DNA of 35,590 nt from Lientehia sp934351765. Its GTDB lineage: Bacteria > Bacillota > Clostridia > Lachnospirales > Lachnospiraceae. A program made the position numbers and the translations under genes. The notes under the pieces were generated by a model, which was given only the letters and a program-made list of their open reading frames with translations, did no database searches and was not told where the DNA came from. Of this stretch, positions 8,614 to 16,782 are shown piece after piece (positions within the stretch are counted from its first letter, which is position 1; each line of letters opens with the position of its first letter). Where the stretch lies: positions 1 through 35,590 of the forward strand of contig NZ_JBQKGG010000021.1 in assembly GCF_052118925.1 (NCBI RefSeq), written 5' to 3'.

Positions 8614-8780
8614 ATGTAAAGAATATTATCTGTTGTACATTCAAATAAATCTGCCATTGCTTTTTGTGTCATCCAAAAAGTATCTTCCTTAAACTTCCCA
8701 TACAACTGCGTTGCCAGCGTCTTATTATGGGCAATGAGCAGCGTCGGCTTCCGGCTTCTGGCTTCTTTGCCGTGTATAAA
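8610..8780 (-). pseudogene. Chimeric scar: uvrB fragment fused in frame to the RhuM N-terminus
   Basis: An open frame without a start codon runs from 8780 to the TGA at 8610-8612. Its first part (8686-8750) reads KPTLLIAHNKTLATQLYGKF, nearly the same as UvrB residues of about 61-80, and at DNA level matches 8118-8182 with about six mismatches by eye. At KE the frame passes without a break into EDTFWMTQKAMADLFECTTD, the typical RhuM N-terminal motif. GAAGCC is repeated three times just upstream of the uvrB part (8745-8768), suggesting slippage. The frame then stops and the RhuM C-terminus resumes in another frame. I see this as recombination debris, not a working gene. Confidence 0.7.
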
Positions 8781-8831
8781 TCACTCATTATTATTAGGAT
8801 TGTCACTTGTTCAGTATATCATTCAACCAGA

Positions 8832-8872
8832 AAAAAGTACAGAGAAAACCGAATGTTTGTTCTGTACTTTTT
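8832..8872. terminator. Perfect 12-bp stem, bidirectional terminator-like hairpin
   Basis: AAAAAGTACAGA (8832-8843) pairs perfectly with TCTGTACTTTTT (8861-8872) around a 17-nt loop. Both strands end in a T-run. It stands between the nifJ terminator and the RhuM/uvrB scar, with no intact gene next to it on the plus strand. The rest of 8781-8988 holds no gene that I can support. Confidence 0.65.
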
Positions 8873-8898
8873 ATTTAAAACACGTAGAATGCCCGCAT

Positions 8899-8953
8899 AA
8901 AAAAAAGACACACCTTTCGGCAAATAAATTTGCCTCCAGATGTGTCTTTTTAT
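8899..8953 (-). terminator. Terminator of nifJ
   Basis: AAAAAGACACA (8902-8912) and TGTGTCTTTTT (8941-8951) pair, with a second inner stem GGCAAAT/ATTTGCC. On the minus strand a run of eight T follows the stem. It begins 36 bp after the nifJ stop codon. Confidence 0.85.
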
Positions 8954-8988
8954 TTTCTATTCGTTCGCTTTACTCAAAGCTTTCGCGA

Positions 8989-11900
8989 TCAATCCTCGCT
9001 ACCGTACAGTTTTACCAGCTTCTGAAGATGAGCGTATTTAGCCTTGGACTGCTCCTCAGCTTCCTCGAAGAGCTTAGCTGCTCTTTCCGGATTAGCACGT
9101 ACAAGGGAGTTGTAACGTACTTCGCCGTTCAGGAAGGCCTTGTAATCGCCTGTAGGAGCCTTGCTGTCGAGGCTGAATGCGGGCTTGCCTTCTGCTGCCA
9201 GCTCGGGGTTGTAACGGAAGTTGAACCAGTAACCTGCCTCAACTGCTGCCTTCTCCTCAAGCTGAGCCTTTGCCATACCAGCCTTGATACCATGGTTGAT
9301 ACAAGGAGCGTATGCGATTACCAGGGAAGGTCCCGGATAAGCTTCTGCTTCTGCCAGAGCCTTAACACACTGATTCATATCAGCGCCCATAGCGATCTGA
9401 GCAACGTATACATAGCCATAGCTCATTGCGATAGAAGCCAGATCCTTCTTCTTTACCTCTTTACCACCTGCTGCAAACTTCGCGATTGCACCGGTAGGTG
9501 TGGACTTGGAGGACTGTCCGCCTGTATTGGAGTAAACCTCGGTATCGAATACCATGATGTTGATATCCTTCTTGCTTGCAAGAACATGGTCAACACCACC
9601 GAAGCCGATGTCGTATGCCCAGCCGTCACCACCGAAGATCCACTGAGACTTCTTAGCCAGGAAGTCCTTATCCTTCAGGATATCCTGAGCCTTGTCACAG
9701 CCGCATGCTTCCAGAGCTGCTACCAGCTTATCGGTAGCTGCACCGTTGAGAGCACCTACGCCGAAGGTATCCAGCCATTCCTGACCAGCTGCCTTTACAT
9801 CTTCCTTATCGGAGTTTGCTACCAGATCCTCAACCTTGGACTTCAGAGTATCTCTCATAGCGCTCTGAGCCAGGCTCATACCATAACCAAACTCAGCAGC
9901 ATCCTCAAACAGGGAGTTGGACCAAGCCGGACCCTTGCCTTCGGGTGTTACAGTGTAAGGTGTGCTGGGTGAAGAGTTACCCCAGATGGAGGAGCATCCG
10001 GTTGCGTTTGCAATATACATTCTGTCACCAAACAGCTGAGTGATCAGTTTTGCGTAAGGGGTCTCGCCACAGCCTGCGCATGCGCCGGAGAACTCAAGCA
10101 GAGGCTGCTTGAACTGGCTTCCCTTAACGGTATTCTCTTTGAATTTTGCGATAACTTCGGGCTTCTTAGGCAGCTTCAGGCCATACTCGAATCCCTTCTG
10201 CTCGTCGAGGTTTGCTTCCAGGGGTTCCATGGTAAGAGCCTTGGCACCCTTCTTGCCGGGGCAGACAACTGCACAGGAACCGCAGCCTAAGCAGTCAAGA
10301 GCATCAACAGTCATAGCGAAGGTCAGTTCCTTCATGCCGGTCATGGGCACTTTCTTCATCTCAGCAGGAGCTGCTGCAGCTTCTTCTGCAGTCATAGCTA
10401 CCGGACGGATTGCTGCATGAGGGCAAACATAAGAACAGAAGTTACACTGGATACAGTTTTCAGGATTCCATACAGGAATGTTAACTGCAACACCACGCTT
10501 CTCGTATGCGGCAGCACCGGAAGGAGTAGAACCATCTACATAATCGGTGAATGCGGATACAGGCAGCTTGTTGCCTTCCTGTGCGGATACGCTCTGCTGA
10601 ATGGTCTTTACGAACTTCTCAACATCAGCTCTTCCGCCTTCGGGTACCTGCTCGGAAAGATCTTCGTACTCAGCATTCTTCCAGCTCTCAGGAACTTCGA
10701 TCTGGTGAATCTGCTTAGCGCCTTCTTCAATAGCTGCCCAGTTCTTCTGAACAACATCATCACCCTTACGTCCGTATGTAGCCTTTGCAGCAGCCTTCAT
10801 CAGATCGATAGCCTCAGCCTCGGGGATGATAGCAGCCAGCTTGAAGAATGCAGACTGAAGGATGGTATTGATACGGGTAGCACCCATACCGGTCTCGATA
10901 CCGATCTTAACACCATCGATTACATACATCTTGATGTTGTGATCAGCAATATACTTCTTAGCCTGTCCGGGCAGATGCTCTTCAAGGCCTTCCATATCCC
11001 AGGAGCAGTTCAGAAGGAAGGTACCGCCGTCCTTCAGATCCTGTACCATGTTGTACTTTCTTAAGTATGCAGGGTTATGGCATGCTACAAAATCAGCCTT
11101 GCTGATCAGGTATGTGGAACGGATCGGGTCTTTACCAAATCTCAGATGGGAAATGGTAACACCGCCGGACTTCTTGGAGTCATAATCAAAATATGCCTGA
11201 GCATACATATCGGTGTTGTCACCGATGATCTTGATGGAGTTCTTGTTAGCACCTACGGTACCGTCTGCACCAAGACCCCAGAACTTACAGCTGATGGTTC
11301 CTTCGGGAGCAACTGCGATTTCCTCGCCTACAGGCAGGGACAGATTGGTTACATCATCAACGATACCGATGGTGAATACCTTCTTCTCGGTGTTGTTGTA
11401 TACAGCAACGATCTGTGCAGGAGTGGTATCCTTGGAGCCTAAGCCGTAACGGCCGGTGTAGATCGGAACGTTGTGGAACTTGGTGTCACGGAGAGCTGCT
11501 ACTACATCCAGGTAGAGAGGCTCGCCCATAGCGCCGGGCTCCTTAGTTCTGTCAAGTACGGAGATCTTCTTAACGGTCTCAGGGATTGCTGCAACCAGCT
11601 TCTCTGCTACGAAAGGTCTGTACAGACGAACGATTACAAGACCAACCTTCTGGCCCTGTGCATTTAAGAAATCAATGGTCTCTTTGATGGTTTCGCATAC
11701 GGAACCCATAGCGATGATAACCTGCTCAGCATCGGGAGCACCATAGTAGTTGAATAACTGATAATCTGTTCCCAGCTTCTCGTTTACGAGAGCCATCTTC
11801 TCTTCTACGATTGCAGGAAGTGCATTGTAGTAGGAGTTGCATGCTTCTCTTGCCTGGAAGAAGATATCGGGGTTCTGAGCAGAACCTCTCTGGCAGGGAT

Positions 11901-12534
11901 GCTCGGGGTTCAGCGCACGGCGTCTGAACGCATCAACTGCATCCATATCTACCATATCCTTCAGATCTTCATCATCCCATACCTCGATCTTCTGGTACTC
12001 GTGAGAAGTACGGAAACCATCGAAGAAGTTGATGAAAGGAACACGACCCTTGATTGCTGCACAGTGAGCAACGGGAGTTAAGTCCATAACCTCCTGTACG
12101 CTGCCTTCGCAGAGCATTGCCACACCGGTCTGACGACAGGCATAAATATCGGAATGATCACCGAAGATGGACAGCGCGTGGCTTGCAAGTGCACGGGCAG
12201 ATACGTTGAATACACCGGGAAGCAGCTCGCCGGCAACCTTGTACAGGTTGGGGATCATTAAGAGCAGACCCTGGGATGCGGTGTAGGTAGTTGTCAGGGC
12301 ACCTGCTGCCAGAGATCCGTGTACAGCACCTGCTGCACCAGCCTCGGACTGCATCTCAGCCATCTTTACAGTCTGGCCGAACATGTTGAGCTTGCCCTGG
12401 GTTGCCCATTCATCCGTAGCTTCTGCCATCGGAGATGAAGGGGTGATGGGGTAGATGGCTGCCACGTCTGTGTATGCGTAGGAAGCATACGCTGCTGCGT
12501 GGTTACCATCCATGGTTTTCATTTTTCTTCCCAT
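8989..12534 (-). CDS. nifJ: Pyruvate:ferredoxin (flavodoxin) oxidoreductase
   Basis: A single-chain PFOR of 1181 residues, the usual length. It oxidises pyruvate with CoA to acetyl-CoA and CO2, passing electrons to ferredoxin, and is the main pyruvate-splitting enzyme of fermenting Clostridia. Domain order is visible: N-terminal domain with AIYPITPSSPMAE near 28, the gamma-like domain near 415-620, two 4Fe-4S clusters (CIQCNFCSYVCP near 690 and CLGCGSCAVVCPG near 745), and the C-terminal thiamine diphosphate domain with CAGCGETPY, NATGCSSIWG and GGDGWAYDIGFGG. The cluster-binding cysteines all look intact. GGAGG lies nine bases before ATG 12534; a second ATG four codons in is possible. It has its own near-consensus promoter, an operator-like inverted repeat and a terminator, so it is monocistronic. 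The neighbouring transketolase genes are transcribed separately. Confidence 0.98.
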   Translation of the reverse strand: MGRKMKTMDGNHAAAYASYAYTDVAAIYPITPSSPMAEATDEWATQGKLNMFGQTVKMAEMQSEAGAAGAVHGSLAAGALTTTYTASQGLLLMIPNLYKVAGELLPGVFNVSARALASHALSIFGDHSDIYACRQTGVAMLCEGSVQEVMDLTPVAHCAAIKGRVPFINFFDGFRTSHEYQKIEVWDDEDLKDMVDMDAVDAFRRRALNPEHPCQRGSAQNPDIFFQAREACNSYYNALPAIVEEKMALVNEKLGTDYQLFNYYGAPDAEQVIIAMGSVCETIKETIDFLNAQGQKVGLVIVRLYRPFVAEKLVAAIPETVKKISVLDRTKEPGAMGEPLYLDVVAALRDTKFHNVPIYTGRYGLGSKDTTPAQIVAVYNNTEKKVFTIGIVDDVTNLSLPVGEEIAVAPEGTISCKFWGLGADGTVGANKNSIKIIGDNTDMYAQAYFDYDSKKSGGVTISHLRFGKDPIRSTYLISKADFVACHNPAYLRKYNMVQDLKDGGTFLLNCSWDMEGLEEHLPGQAKKYIADHNIKMYVIDGVKIGIETGMGATRINTILQSAFFKLAAIIPEAEAIDLMKAAAKATYGRKGDDVVQKNWAAIEEGAKQIHQIEVPESWKNAEYEDLSEQVPEGGRADVEKFVKTIQQSVSAQEGNKLPVSAFTDYVDGSTPSGAAAYEKRGVAVNIPVWNPENCIQCNFCSYVCPHAAIRPVAMTAEEAAAAPAEMKKVPMTGMKELTFAMTVDALDCLGCGSCAVVCPGKKGAKALTMEPLEANLDEQKGFEYGLKLPKKPEVIAKFKENTVKGSQFKQPLLEFSGACAGCGETPYAKLITQLFGDRMYIANATGCSSIWGNSSPSTPYTVTPEGKGPAWSNSLFEDAAEFGYGMSLAQSAMRDTLKSKVEDLVANSDKEDVKAAGQEWLDTFGVGALNGAATDKLVAALEACGCDKAQDILKDKDFLAKKSQWIFGGDGWAYDIGFGGVDHVLASKKDINIMVFDTEVYSNTGGQSSKSTPTGAIAKFAAGGKEVKKKDLASIAMSYGYVYVAQIAMGADMNQCVKALAEAEAYPGPSLVIAYAPCINHGIKAGMAKAQLEEKAAVEAGYWFNFRYNPELAAEGKPAFSLDSKAPTGDYKAFLNGEVRYNSLVRANPERAAKLFEEAEEQSKAKYAHLQKLVKLYGSED

Positions 12535-12561
12535 AGATATAATCCTCCTCTAAGTATATAA

Positions 12562-12584
12562 AGTTAAAATGAAAATTTTTAACT
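12562..12584. promoter_or_regulatory. 8-bp inverted repeat between the nifJ start point and its ribosome site
   Basis: AGTTAAAA (12562-12569) and TTTTAACT (12577-12584) form a perfect inverted repeat with a 7-bp spacer. It lies just downstream of the predicted transcription start of nifJ, where a bound repressor would block the polymerase. The half-site resembles but does not match the redox repressor Rex (TTGTTAA). It could equally be a weak RNA hairpin. Confidence 0.45.
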
Positions 12585-12597
12585 AGTCATCTTTTCT

Positions 12598-12627
12598 ATT
12601 ATACAATTTCCACAATAGGAATGTCAA
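12598..12627 (-). promoter_or_regulatory. nifJ promoter
   Basis: On the minus strand TTGACA (12622-12627) and TATAAT (12598-12603) are both perfect and separated by 18 bp, one more than optimal. The predicted leader is about 55 nt. Confidence 0.85.
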
Positions 12628-12681
12628 ACAAGTATCTTAAAAAATACATTTTTCGCATTTATTTTTCAGCGGAACAAAATT

Positions 12682-12718
12682 CTGCGGTACATCTGCAATT
12701 TTTCCGTCCGCACCGCAG
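12682..12718 (-). terminator. Probable terminator of the transketolase genes
   Basis: On the minus strand CTGCGGT and ACCGCAG (12712-12718 and 12682-12688) can pair around a 23-nt loop, followed by AATTTTGTT. The T-run is imperfect, so leakage towards nifJ is possible. Confidence 0.5.
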
Positions 12719-12755
12719 GATTCTGTTTTAAGGATCTGTTTCCCTTTCAGGAATT

Positions 12756-13697
12756 TTATTTTACGAAGTCCTTTACCCTTGCCGCGATGCTTTCGCTGTC
12801 AAGGCCGTATTTCTTGATCAGTTCCTTTGCAGGACCGGATTCTCCGTAAGTATCATTGATACCGATCTTCATAACCCTGGTGGGAAGCTTCTCGGAAAGA
12901 ACATCACATACAGCACTTCCAAGACCGCCGATCACGGAATGCTCCTCAACCGTTACAATCTTTCCGGTCTCCTTGGCAGCCGCCAGGATCAGTTCCTCAT
13001 CAATGGGCTTAATGGTATGGATATTGATCACCTTTGCATCGATGCCCTCTTCCGCCAGCTTTGCAGCGGCTTCCAGAGATTCACTTACGCACAGGCCGGT
13101 TGTCACAATGGTCACATCCTTGCCTTCGCGCTCAACAACACCCTTGCCGATCTCAAATTTGTAAGAAGCTTCGTCATGGATTACCGGAACGGCAAGACGG
13201 CCAAACCGTAAGTATACAGGACCCTCATATTCCACAGCGGCACGAACGGCTGCTCTTGCTTCCACATCATCTGCGGGAGAGATCACAACCATACCGGGAA
13301 TTGTTCTCATCAGAGCAATATCCTCGTTGCACTGATGGGTTGCACCGTCCTCACCTACCGAAATACCGGCATGAGTTGCTCCGATCTTTACGTTCAGATG
13401 GGGATATCCGATGGAGTTGCGGATCTGCTCAAAGGCACGTCCTGCTGCGAACATAGCGAAAGAGCTTGCAAAGGGGATCTTTCCGGTAGTAGCAAGACCT
13501 GCTGCCACACCCATCATATTTCCCTCTGCGATACCGCAGTCAATATGACGCTCCGGAAATGCTTTCTTAAATACAGCAGTCTTTGTAGCGCCTGCCAGGT
13601 CGGCATCCAGCACGACCAGGTTCTCATATTCGGCTCCAAGCTCTGCCAGAGCTTTGCCGTAGCTTTCTCTTGTTGCGATCTTCTTTACTTCTGACAT
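12756..13697 (-). CDS. Transketolase, C-terminal subunit
   Basis: The 313-residue protein corresponds to the pyrimidine-binding and C-terminal domains of transketolase. The catalytic region has CGIAEGNMMGVAAGLA near residue 54 (its Glu would activate thiamine), GATHAGISVGEDGATHQ near 107 and the C-terminal domain from about 190 (VTIVTTGLCV). With the N-terminal subunit it forms the split transketolase typical of many anaerobes, moving two-carbon units between sugar phosphates in the pentose phosphate pathway. Its ATG at 13697 overlaps the upstream gene by 13 bp, with AGGTGAA as a weak ribosome site, so the two subunits are translationally coupled. A 1-deoxyxylulose-5-phosphate synthase relation is less likely because the paired-gene layout and lengths fit transketolase. 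Confidence 0.93.
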   Translation of the reverse strand: MSEVKKIATRESYGKALAELGAEYENLVVLDADLAGATKTAVFKKAFPERHIDCGIAEGNMMGVAAGLATTGKIPFASSFAMFAAGRAFEQIRNSIGYPHLNVKIGATHAGISVGEDGATHQCNEDIALMRTIPGMVVISPADDVEARAAVRAAVEYEGPVYLRFGRLAVPVIHDEASYKFEIGKGVVEREGKDVTIVTTGLCVSESLEAAAKLAEEGIDAKVINIHTIKPIDEELILAAAKETGKIVTVEEHSVIGGLGSAVCDVLSEKLPTRVMKIGINDTYGESGPAKELIKKYGLDSESIAARVKDFVK

Positions 13698-14521
13698 AAC
13701 GCTTCACCTACTTTCTCCAAATCTGCCATTGCGACTGCATACTGCTCATCGTTGGGAGCAGTTCCATGCCAGGACGCCTGGTTCTCCATGAAGGATACGC
13801 CCTTGCCCTTTACGGTCTTTGCGATGATCGCGGTGGGCTGTCCCTTTACAGTCTTTGCCTCATCAAACGCTGCGCGGATCTGGTCAAAGTCATGACCGTC
13901 AATGTTAATTACATGGAAATTGAATGCTTCAAACTTCTTATCAATGGGATAAGGAGAGTTTACATCTGCGATATTGCCATCGATCTGGAGACCGTTGTTA
14001 TCCACGATCACAACCAGGTTGTCCAGCTTTCTGTGTGCAGCCAGCATGGAAGCCTCCCATACCTGGCCTTCCTGAAGCTCGCCGTCACCCAGCAGGGTGT
14101 ATACACGATAATCGTCACCGAAAAGCTTTGCGGAGATTGCCATACCTACAGCAGCAGAAATGCCCTGTCCTAAAGAACCGCTGGACATATCAACGCCAGG
14201 AATATGCTGCATACAGGGATGTCCCTGTAAATAAGAACCGATGTGACGGAGGGTTACAAGATCTTCCACAGGGAAGAACCCTCTGTGCGCCATGGCTGCA
14301 TAATAACCAGGAGCCGTATGACCCTTGGAAAGAACGAAACGATCACGATCCGGCTTCTTGGGATCTTTCGGATCGATATTCAGCTCTTCAAAATATAAGT
14401 AAGTAAAAATGTCAGCTGCGGAAAGAGATCCACCTGGATGGCCGGCCTTGGCACTGTGAACAGATGTTATAATGCCCTTGCGAACTTCATTGGCCATTTT
14501 TTTCAGTTCCAACGTATTCAT
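13685..14521 (-). CDS. Transketolase, N-terminal subunit
   Basis: The 278-residue protein is the thiamine diphosphate (pyrophosphate-binding) half of transketolase. It has HSAKAGHPGGSLSAADI near residue 23, SKGHTAPGYYAAM near 65 and the metal-binding motif GDGELQEGQ near 145 with its closing NN about 30 residues later (VIVDNNGLQIDG). It ends near 278 because the remaining domains are encoded by the following gene, which it overlaps by 13 bp. AAGGAGG lies seven bases before ATG 14521. A good promoter (14561-14589) overlaps the 3' end of the upstream permease gene, so this pair can be transcribed independently of it. Confidence 0.95.
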   Translation of the reverse strand: MNTLELKKMANEVRKGIITSVHSAKAGHPGGSLSAADIFTYLYFEELNIDPKDPKKPDRDRFVLSKGHTAPGYYAAMAHRGFFPVEDLVTLRHIGSYLQGHPCMQHIPGVDMSSGSLGQGISAAVGMAISAKLFGDDYRVYTLLGDGELQEGQVWEASMLAAHRKLDNLVVIVDNNGLQIDGNIADVNSPYPIDKKFEAFNFHVINIDGHDFDQIRAAFDEAKTVKGQPTAIIAKTVKGKGVSFMENQASWHGTAPNDEQYAVAMADLEKVGEALCQK

Positions 14522-14560
14522 TACAGTTCCTCCTTGTAATATCTAAACATACTTACATAA

Positions 14561-14589
14561 AGTATATCATTTTCTGCTCTGACTGTCCA
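14561..14589 (-). promoter_or_regulatory. Promoter of the transketolase pair
   Basis: On the minus strand TGGACA (14584-14589) and TATACT (14561-14566), each five of six to consensus, are spaced by exactly 17 bp. The -35 box lies inside the last codons of the upstream permease gene. Confidence 0.75.
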
Positions 14590-15451
14590 CTTCTTTTGCT
14601 TTTTTTCCGTTGTAAAGAAACATTGCCACAGATGCACCGATGATGATCACATAACCCAGATAGCTCCATTTATCCGGGAACTGATGGAGAAAGATCATCC
14701 CCAGCAATGTCGAGAAAATGATCTGTGAATAATCATAAATAGAAATCTCCCTGGCCGGTGCAAACCGATAGGCCGCCGTGATCGCAAACTGACCTGCTGC
14801 CGCAAAAACACCGGCCAGCAGCAGATATCCGGTCTGTACTGCCGTCATGGGAGAATATCTGGTCAGTACATATGGCAGCAGAATCACGGTAGAAAAGGCT
14901 GAAAAGAAAAAGACGATAAACGGACCGGGTACACCACGCTTCTGTAAAAGACGGACCGTACTGTATGCCGTTCCGGCTCCTGCTCCGCCGATCACGCCGA
15001 TGATGGCAGGAAACAGCGGCATGGACGACGCCCCCGGCTTAATGATAAACAGGGCTCCTGAAAAAGCCGCCGCGATACACAGGATCTGCGGGATCTTAAT
15101 GGCCTCCTTTAATAAGAATACGGACACAAGCACCGTAAAGAAGGGGGACAGCTTGTTAAGCATGTTCGCATCTGCCACCATCATGCGGTCCAGCGCATAA
15201 AAATTTGCCAGCAGGCCAATGCTTCCAAAGGTAGAACGCAGGATCAGCCACTTTACATCACCTCCGTTTAATTTCACCCTTGTTCTGGATACCAGAAGCA
15301 GGCCTCCCGCCATAAACAGCGATACCAGATTCCGGAACAGACACTTCTGCATAGATGGTACATCGCCGGCCAGCCGGACAAAAACCCCCATTACTGCCCA
15401 GGAAAATGCCGAGGTCATGATGCACAGGATTCCTTTTGTTTTATTGGACAT
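14567..15451 (-). CDS. DMT-superfamily permease (EamA family)
   Basis: A 294-residue membrane protein with about ten hydrophobic helices arranged as two five-helix EamA repeats (about 1-140 and 150-285). The first starts GILCIMTSAFSWAVMGVFVR; the second repeat ends with IFSTLLGMIFLHQFPDKWSY and GYVIIIGASVAMF, both typical of the RhaT/EamA group. The C-terminal tail is basic (GKKAKEVDSQSRK). The family exports or imports amino acids, sugars and other small metabolites; the substrate cannot be deduced. GGGAGG lies seven bases before ATG 15451. It has its own promoter at 15485-15513, and with no terminator before the transketolase genes some read-through is likely. Confidence 0.88.
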   Translation of the reverse strand: MSNKTKGILCIMTSAFSWAVMGVFVRLAGDVPSMQKCLFRNLVSLFMAGGLLLVSRTRVKLNGGDVKWLILRSTFGSIGLLANFYALDRMMVADANMLNKLSPFFTVLVSVFLLKEAIKIPQILCIAAAFSGALFIIKPGASSMPLFPAIIGVIGGAGAGTAYSTVRLLQKRGVPGPFIVFFFSAFSTVILLPYVLTRYSPMTAVQTGYLLLAGVFAAAGQFAITAAYRFAPAREISIYDYSQIIFSTLLGMIFLHQFPDKWSYLGYVIIIGASVAMFLYNGKKAKEVDSQSRK

Positions 15452-15484
15452 AGTTTTTCCTCCCTTTTCCTCCTTTTTTCTCCC

Positions 15485-15513
15485 ATTATACGCCGAACTG
15501 ATATGACCAGCAA
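15485..15513 (-). promoter_or_regulatory. Promoter of the DMT permease
   Basis: On the minus strand TTGCTG (15508-15513), 17 bp, TATAAT (15485-15490). The -10 box is perfect. Confidence 0.7.
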
Positions 15514-15554
15514 GATGATTTTTTATGCTTTTCTTTCTTAAAATATAAGATAAG

Positions 15555-15583
15555 TTGCAGTTTCCCGGAGGATGCGGTATACT
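15555..15583 (+). promoter_or_regulatory. Promoter of the glycosyltransferase
   Basis: TTGCAG (15555-15560), 17 bp, TATACT (15578-15583). It is back to back with the permease promoter, about 40 bp apart, so the two divergent genes could share regulation. Confidence 0.7.
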
Positions 15584-15635
15584 GGATTTTGACAGATAAA
15601 CTGGATTTCATTCCAATTCATAAGGAGTATTCAAC

Positions 15636-16661
15636 GTGAAATTATTATCCATTGCCGTACCCTGTTATAATTCACAGGACTATATGGAACATTGTGTAGA
15701 ATCACTGCTGCCCGGCGGTGATGATGTGGAAATCCTGATCGTCGATGACGGTTCCAGGGACAACACTGCCGCCATTGCAGACCGCCTGGAGGCGGAGCAC
15801 CCGGGAATCATCCGTGCGATCCATCAGGAAAATGCCGGACACGGCGGAGCCGTCAATACCGGAATCAAGCATGCCACCGGCCTGTTCTTCAAGGTTGTTG
15901 ACAGCGATGACTGGGTAGATCTCGAGGCTTACGAAAAGATCCTGGCCTTTCTCAGGAAAGCGGTTCAGGACGACATGCTTCCGGATCTGATTCTCTCCAA
16001 CTATGTATATGACAAACAGGGTGCAGTCCACAAAAAAGTTATGCAGTACCGGAACTATTTCCCGGTCGATACCTACTTTTCCTGGGAACAGGTAAAGCCT
16101 CTTCCTCCCACCACCTATATTTTAATGCATTCGGTGATCTATCGGACAAAGGTGCTCCACCTCTCCGGCATGGAGCTTCCGAAAAAGACCTTTTATGTGG
16201 ACAATTTGTTCGTATTTGAACCCATGCCTTATGTTCAGAGCATTTACTATCTGGATGTGGATTTTTATCATTATTTTATCGGAAGAGAAGATCAGTCCGT
16301 CAACGAACAGGTCATGATCTCCCGCCTGGATCAGCAGTTCCGTGTTACTTACCGGATGATCGATGCGCTGGAGCAGTCCGCTCCCCTGATGACAGACGCA
16401 ACCCTCTGCAAAAACATGTGCTCCTATTTAAATATCATCATGACGGTTTCCTCCGTTCTGGCCATCAAATCCGGTACGGAAGAACATCTTCAATGGAAAC
16501 GGGAGCTCTGGGACTATCTGAAGGCCTCCAATCCCGGTCTCTGGTTCAAATTCCGGTATCGGACGATCCTGGGCATCTCCATGAACCTGCCCGGAAAGAT
16601 CGGAAGAAAGCTGTCAATCCTGGGATATAATATTACTCAGAAAATTTATGGATTCAACTAA
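15636..16661 (+). CDS. Family 2 glycosyltransferase
   Basis: A 341-residue cytoplasmic GT-A enzyme. The N-terminus has LSIAVPCYNSQDYMEHC, then ILIVDDGSRDNT near residue 34 (nucleotide-binding Asp pair) and ENAGHGGAVNTGI near 70. The metal-binding DXD equivalent is VVDSDDWVD near 91. The last 140 residues are a helical tail with YYLDVDFYHYFIGREDQS, seen in GT2 enzymes acting on surface polysaccharides. There is no transmembrane segment. The start is GTG 15636, eight bases after AAGGAG. It is the only long plus-strand gene here and stands alone between its own promoter and a strong terminator. The acceptor is unknown; teichoic acid or capsule decoration would fit but is not shown. Confidence 0.92.
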   Translation: MKLLSIAVPCYNSQDYMEHCVESLLPGGDDVEILIVDDGSRDNTAAIADRLEAEHPGIIRAIHQENAGHGGAVNTGIKHATGLFFKVVDSDDWVDLEAYEKILAFLRKAVQDDMLPDLILSNYVYDKQGAVHKKVMQYRNYFPVDTYFSWEQVKPLPPTTYILMHSVIYRTKVLHLSGMELPKKTFYVDNLFVFEPMPYVQSIYYLDVDFYHYFIGREDQSVNEQVMISRLDQQFRVTYRMIDALEQSAPLMTDATLCKNMCSYLNIIMTVSSVLAIKSGTEEHLQWKRELWDYLKASNPGLWFKFRYRTILGISMNLPGKIGRKLSILGYNITQKIYGFN

Positions 16662-16681
16662 ATCCAATCAGCCAGACCATG

Positions 16682-16745
16682 CAGAGAAAAGCCCTGCGGA
16701 CTCCCGTGTAATCCTCTCACAGGGAAGCCGCAGGGCTTTTCTCTG
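16682..16745. terminator. Strong bidirectional terminator, 18-bp perfect stem
   Basis: CAGAGAAAAGCCCTGCGG (16682-16699) pairs without mismatch with its complement at 16728-16745. T-rich flanks occur on both strands, so it serves the glycosyltransferase and the converging MurE-type gene. Confidence 0.92.
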
Positions 16746-16782
16746 AAAATTCAATGCTCATCCTTCGTGTCCTGGGACAATC

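Noticed and set aside
8851..8862. LexA (SOS) box GAACAAACATTC on the minus strand upstream of uvrB
   Set aside because: One core base deviates from GAAC-N4-GTTC, it lies in a terminator loop about 500 bp from uvrB, and two broken genes lie between.
8734..9972. 412-codon plus-strand open frame opposite nifJ
   Set aside because: It lies antisense to the well-conserved nifJ gene, has no ribosome site, and its composition (Cys, Leu, Ser rich) is that of a complementary-strand shadow.
12562..12584. Rex-binding site in front of nifJ
   Set aside because: Half-sites are AGTTAAAA, not TTGTTAA, and the spacing does not fit the 18-bp Rex palindrome.
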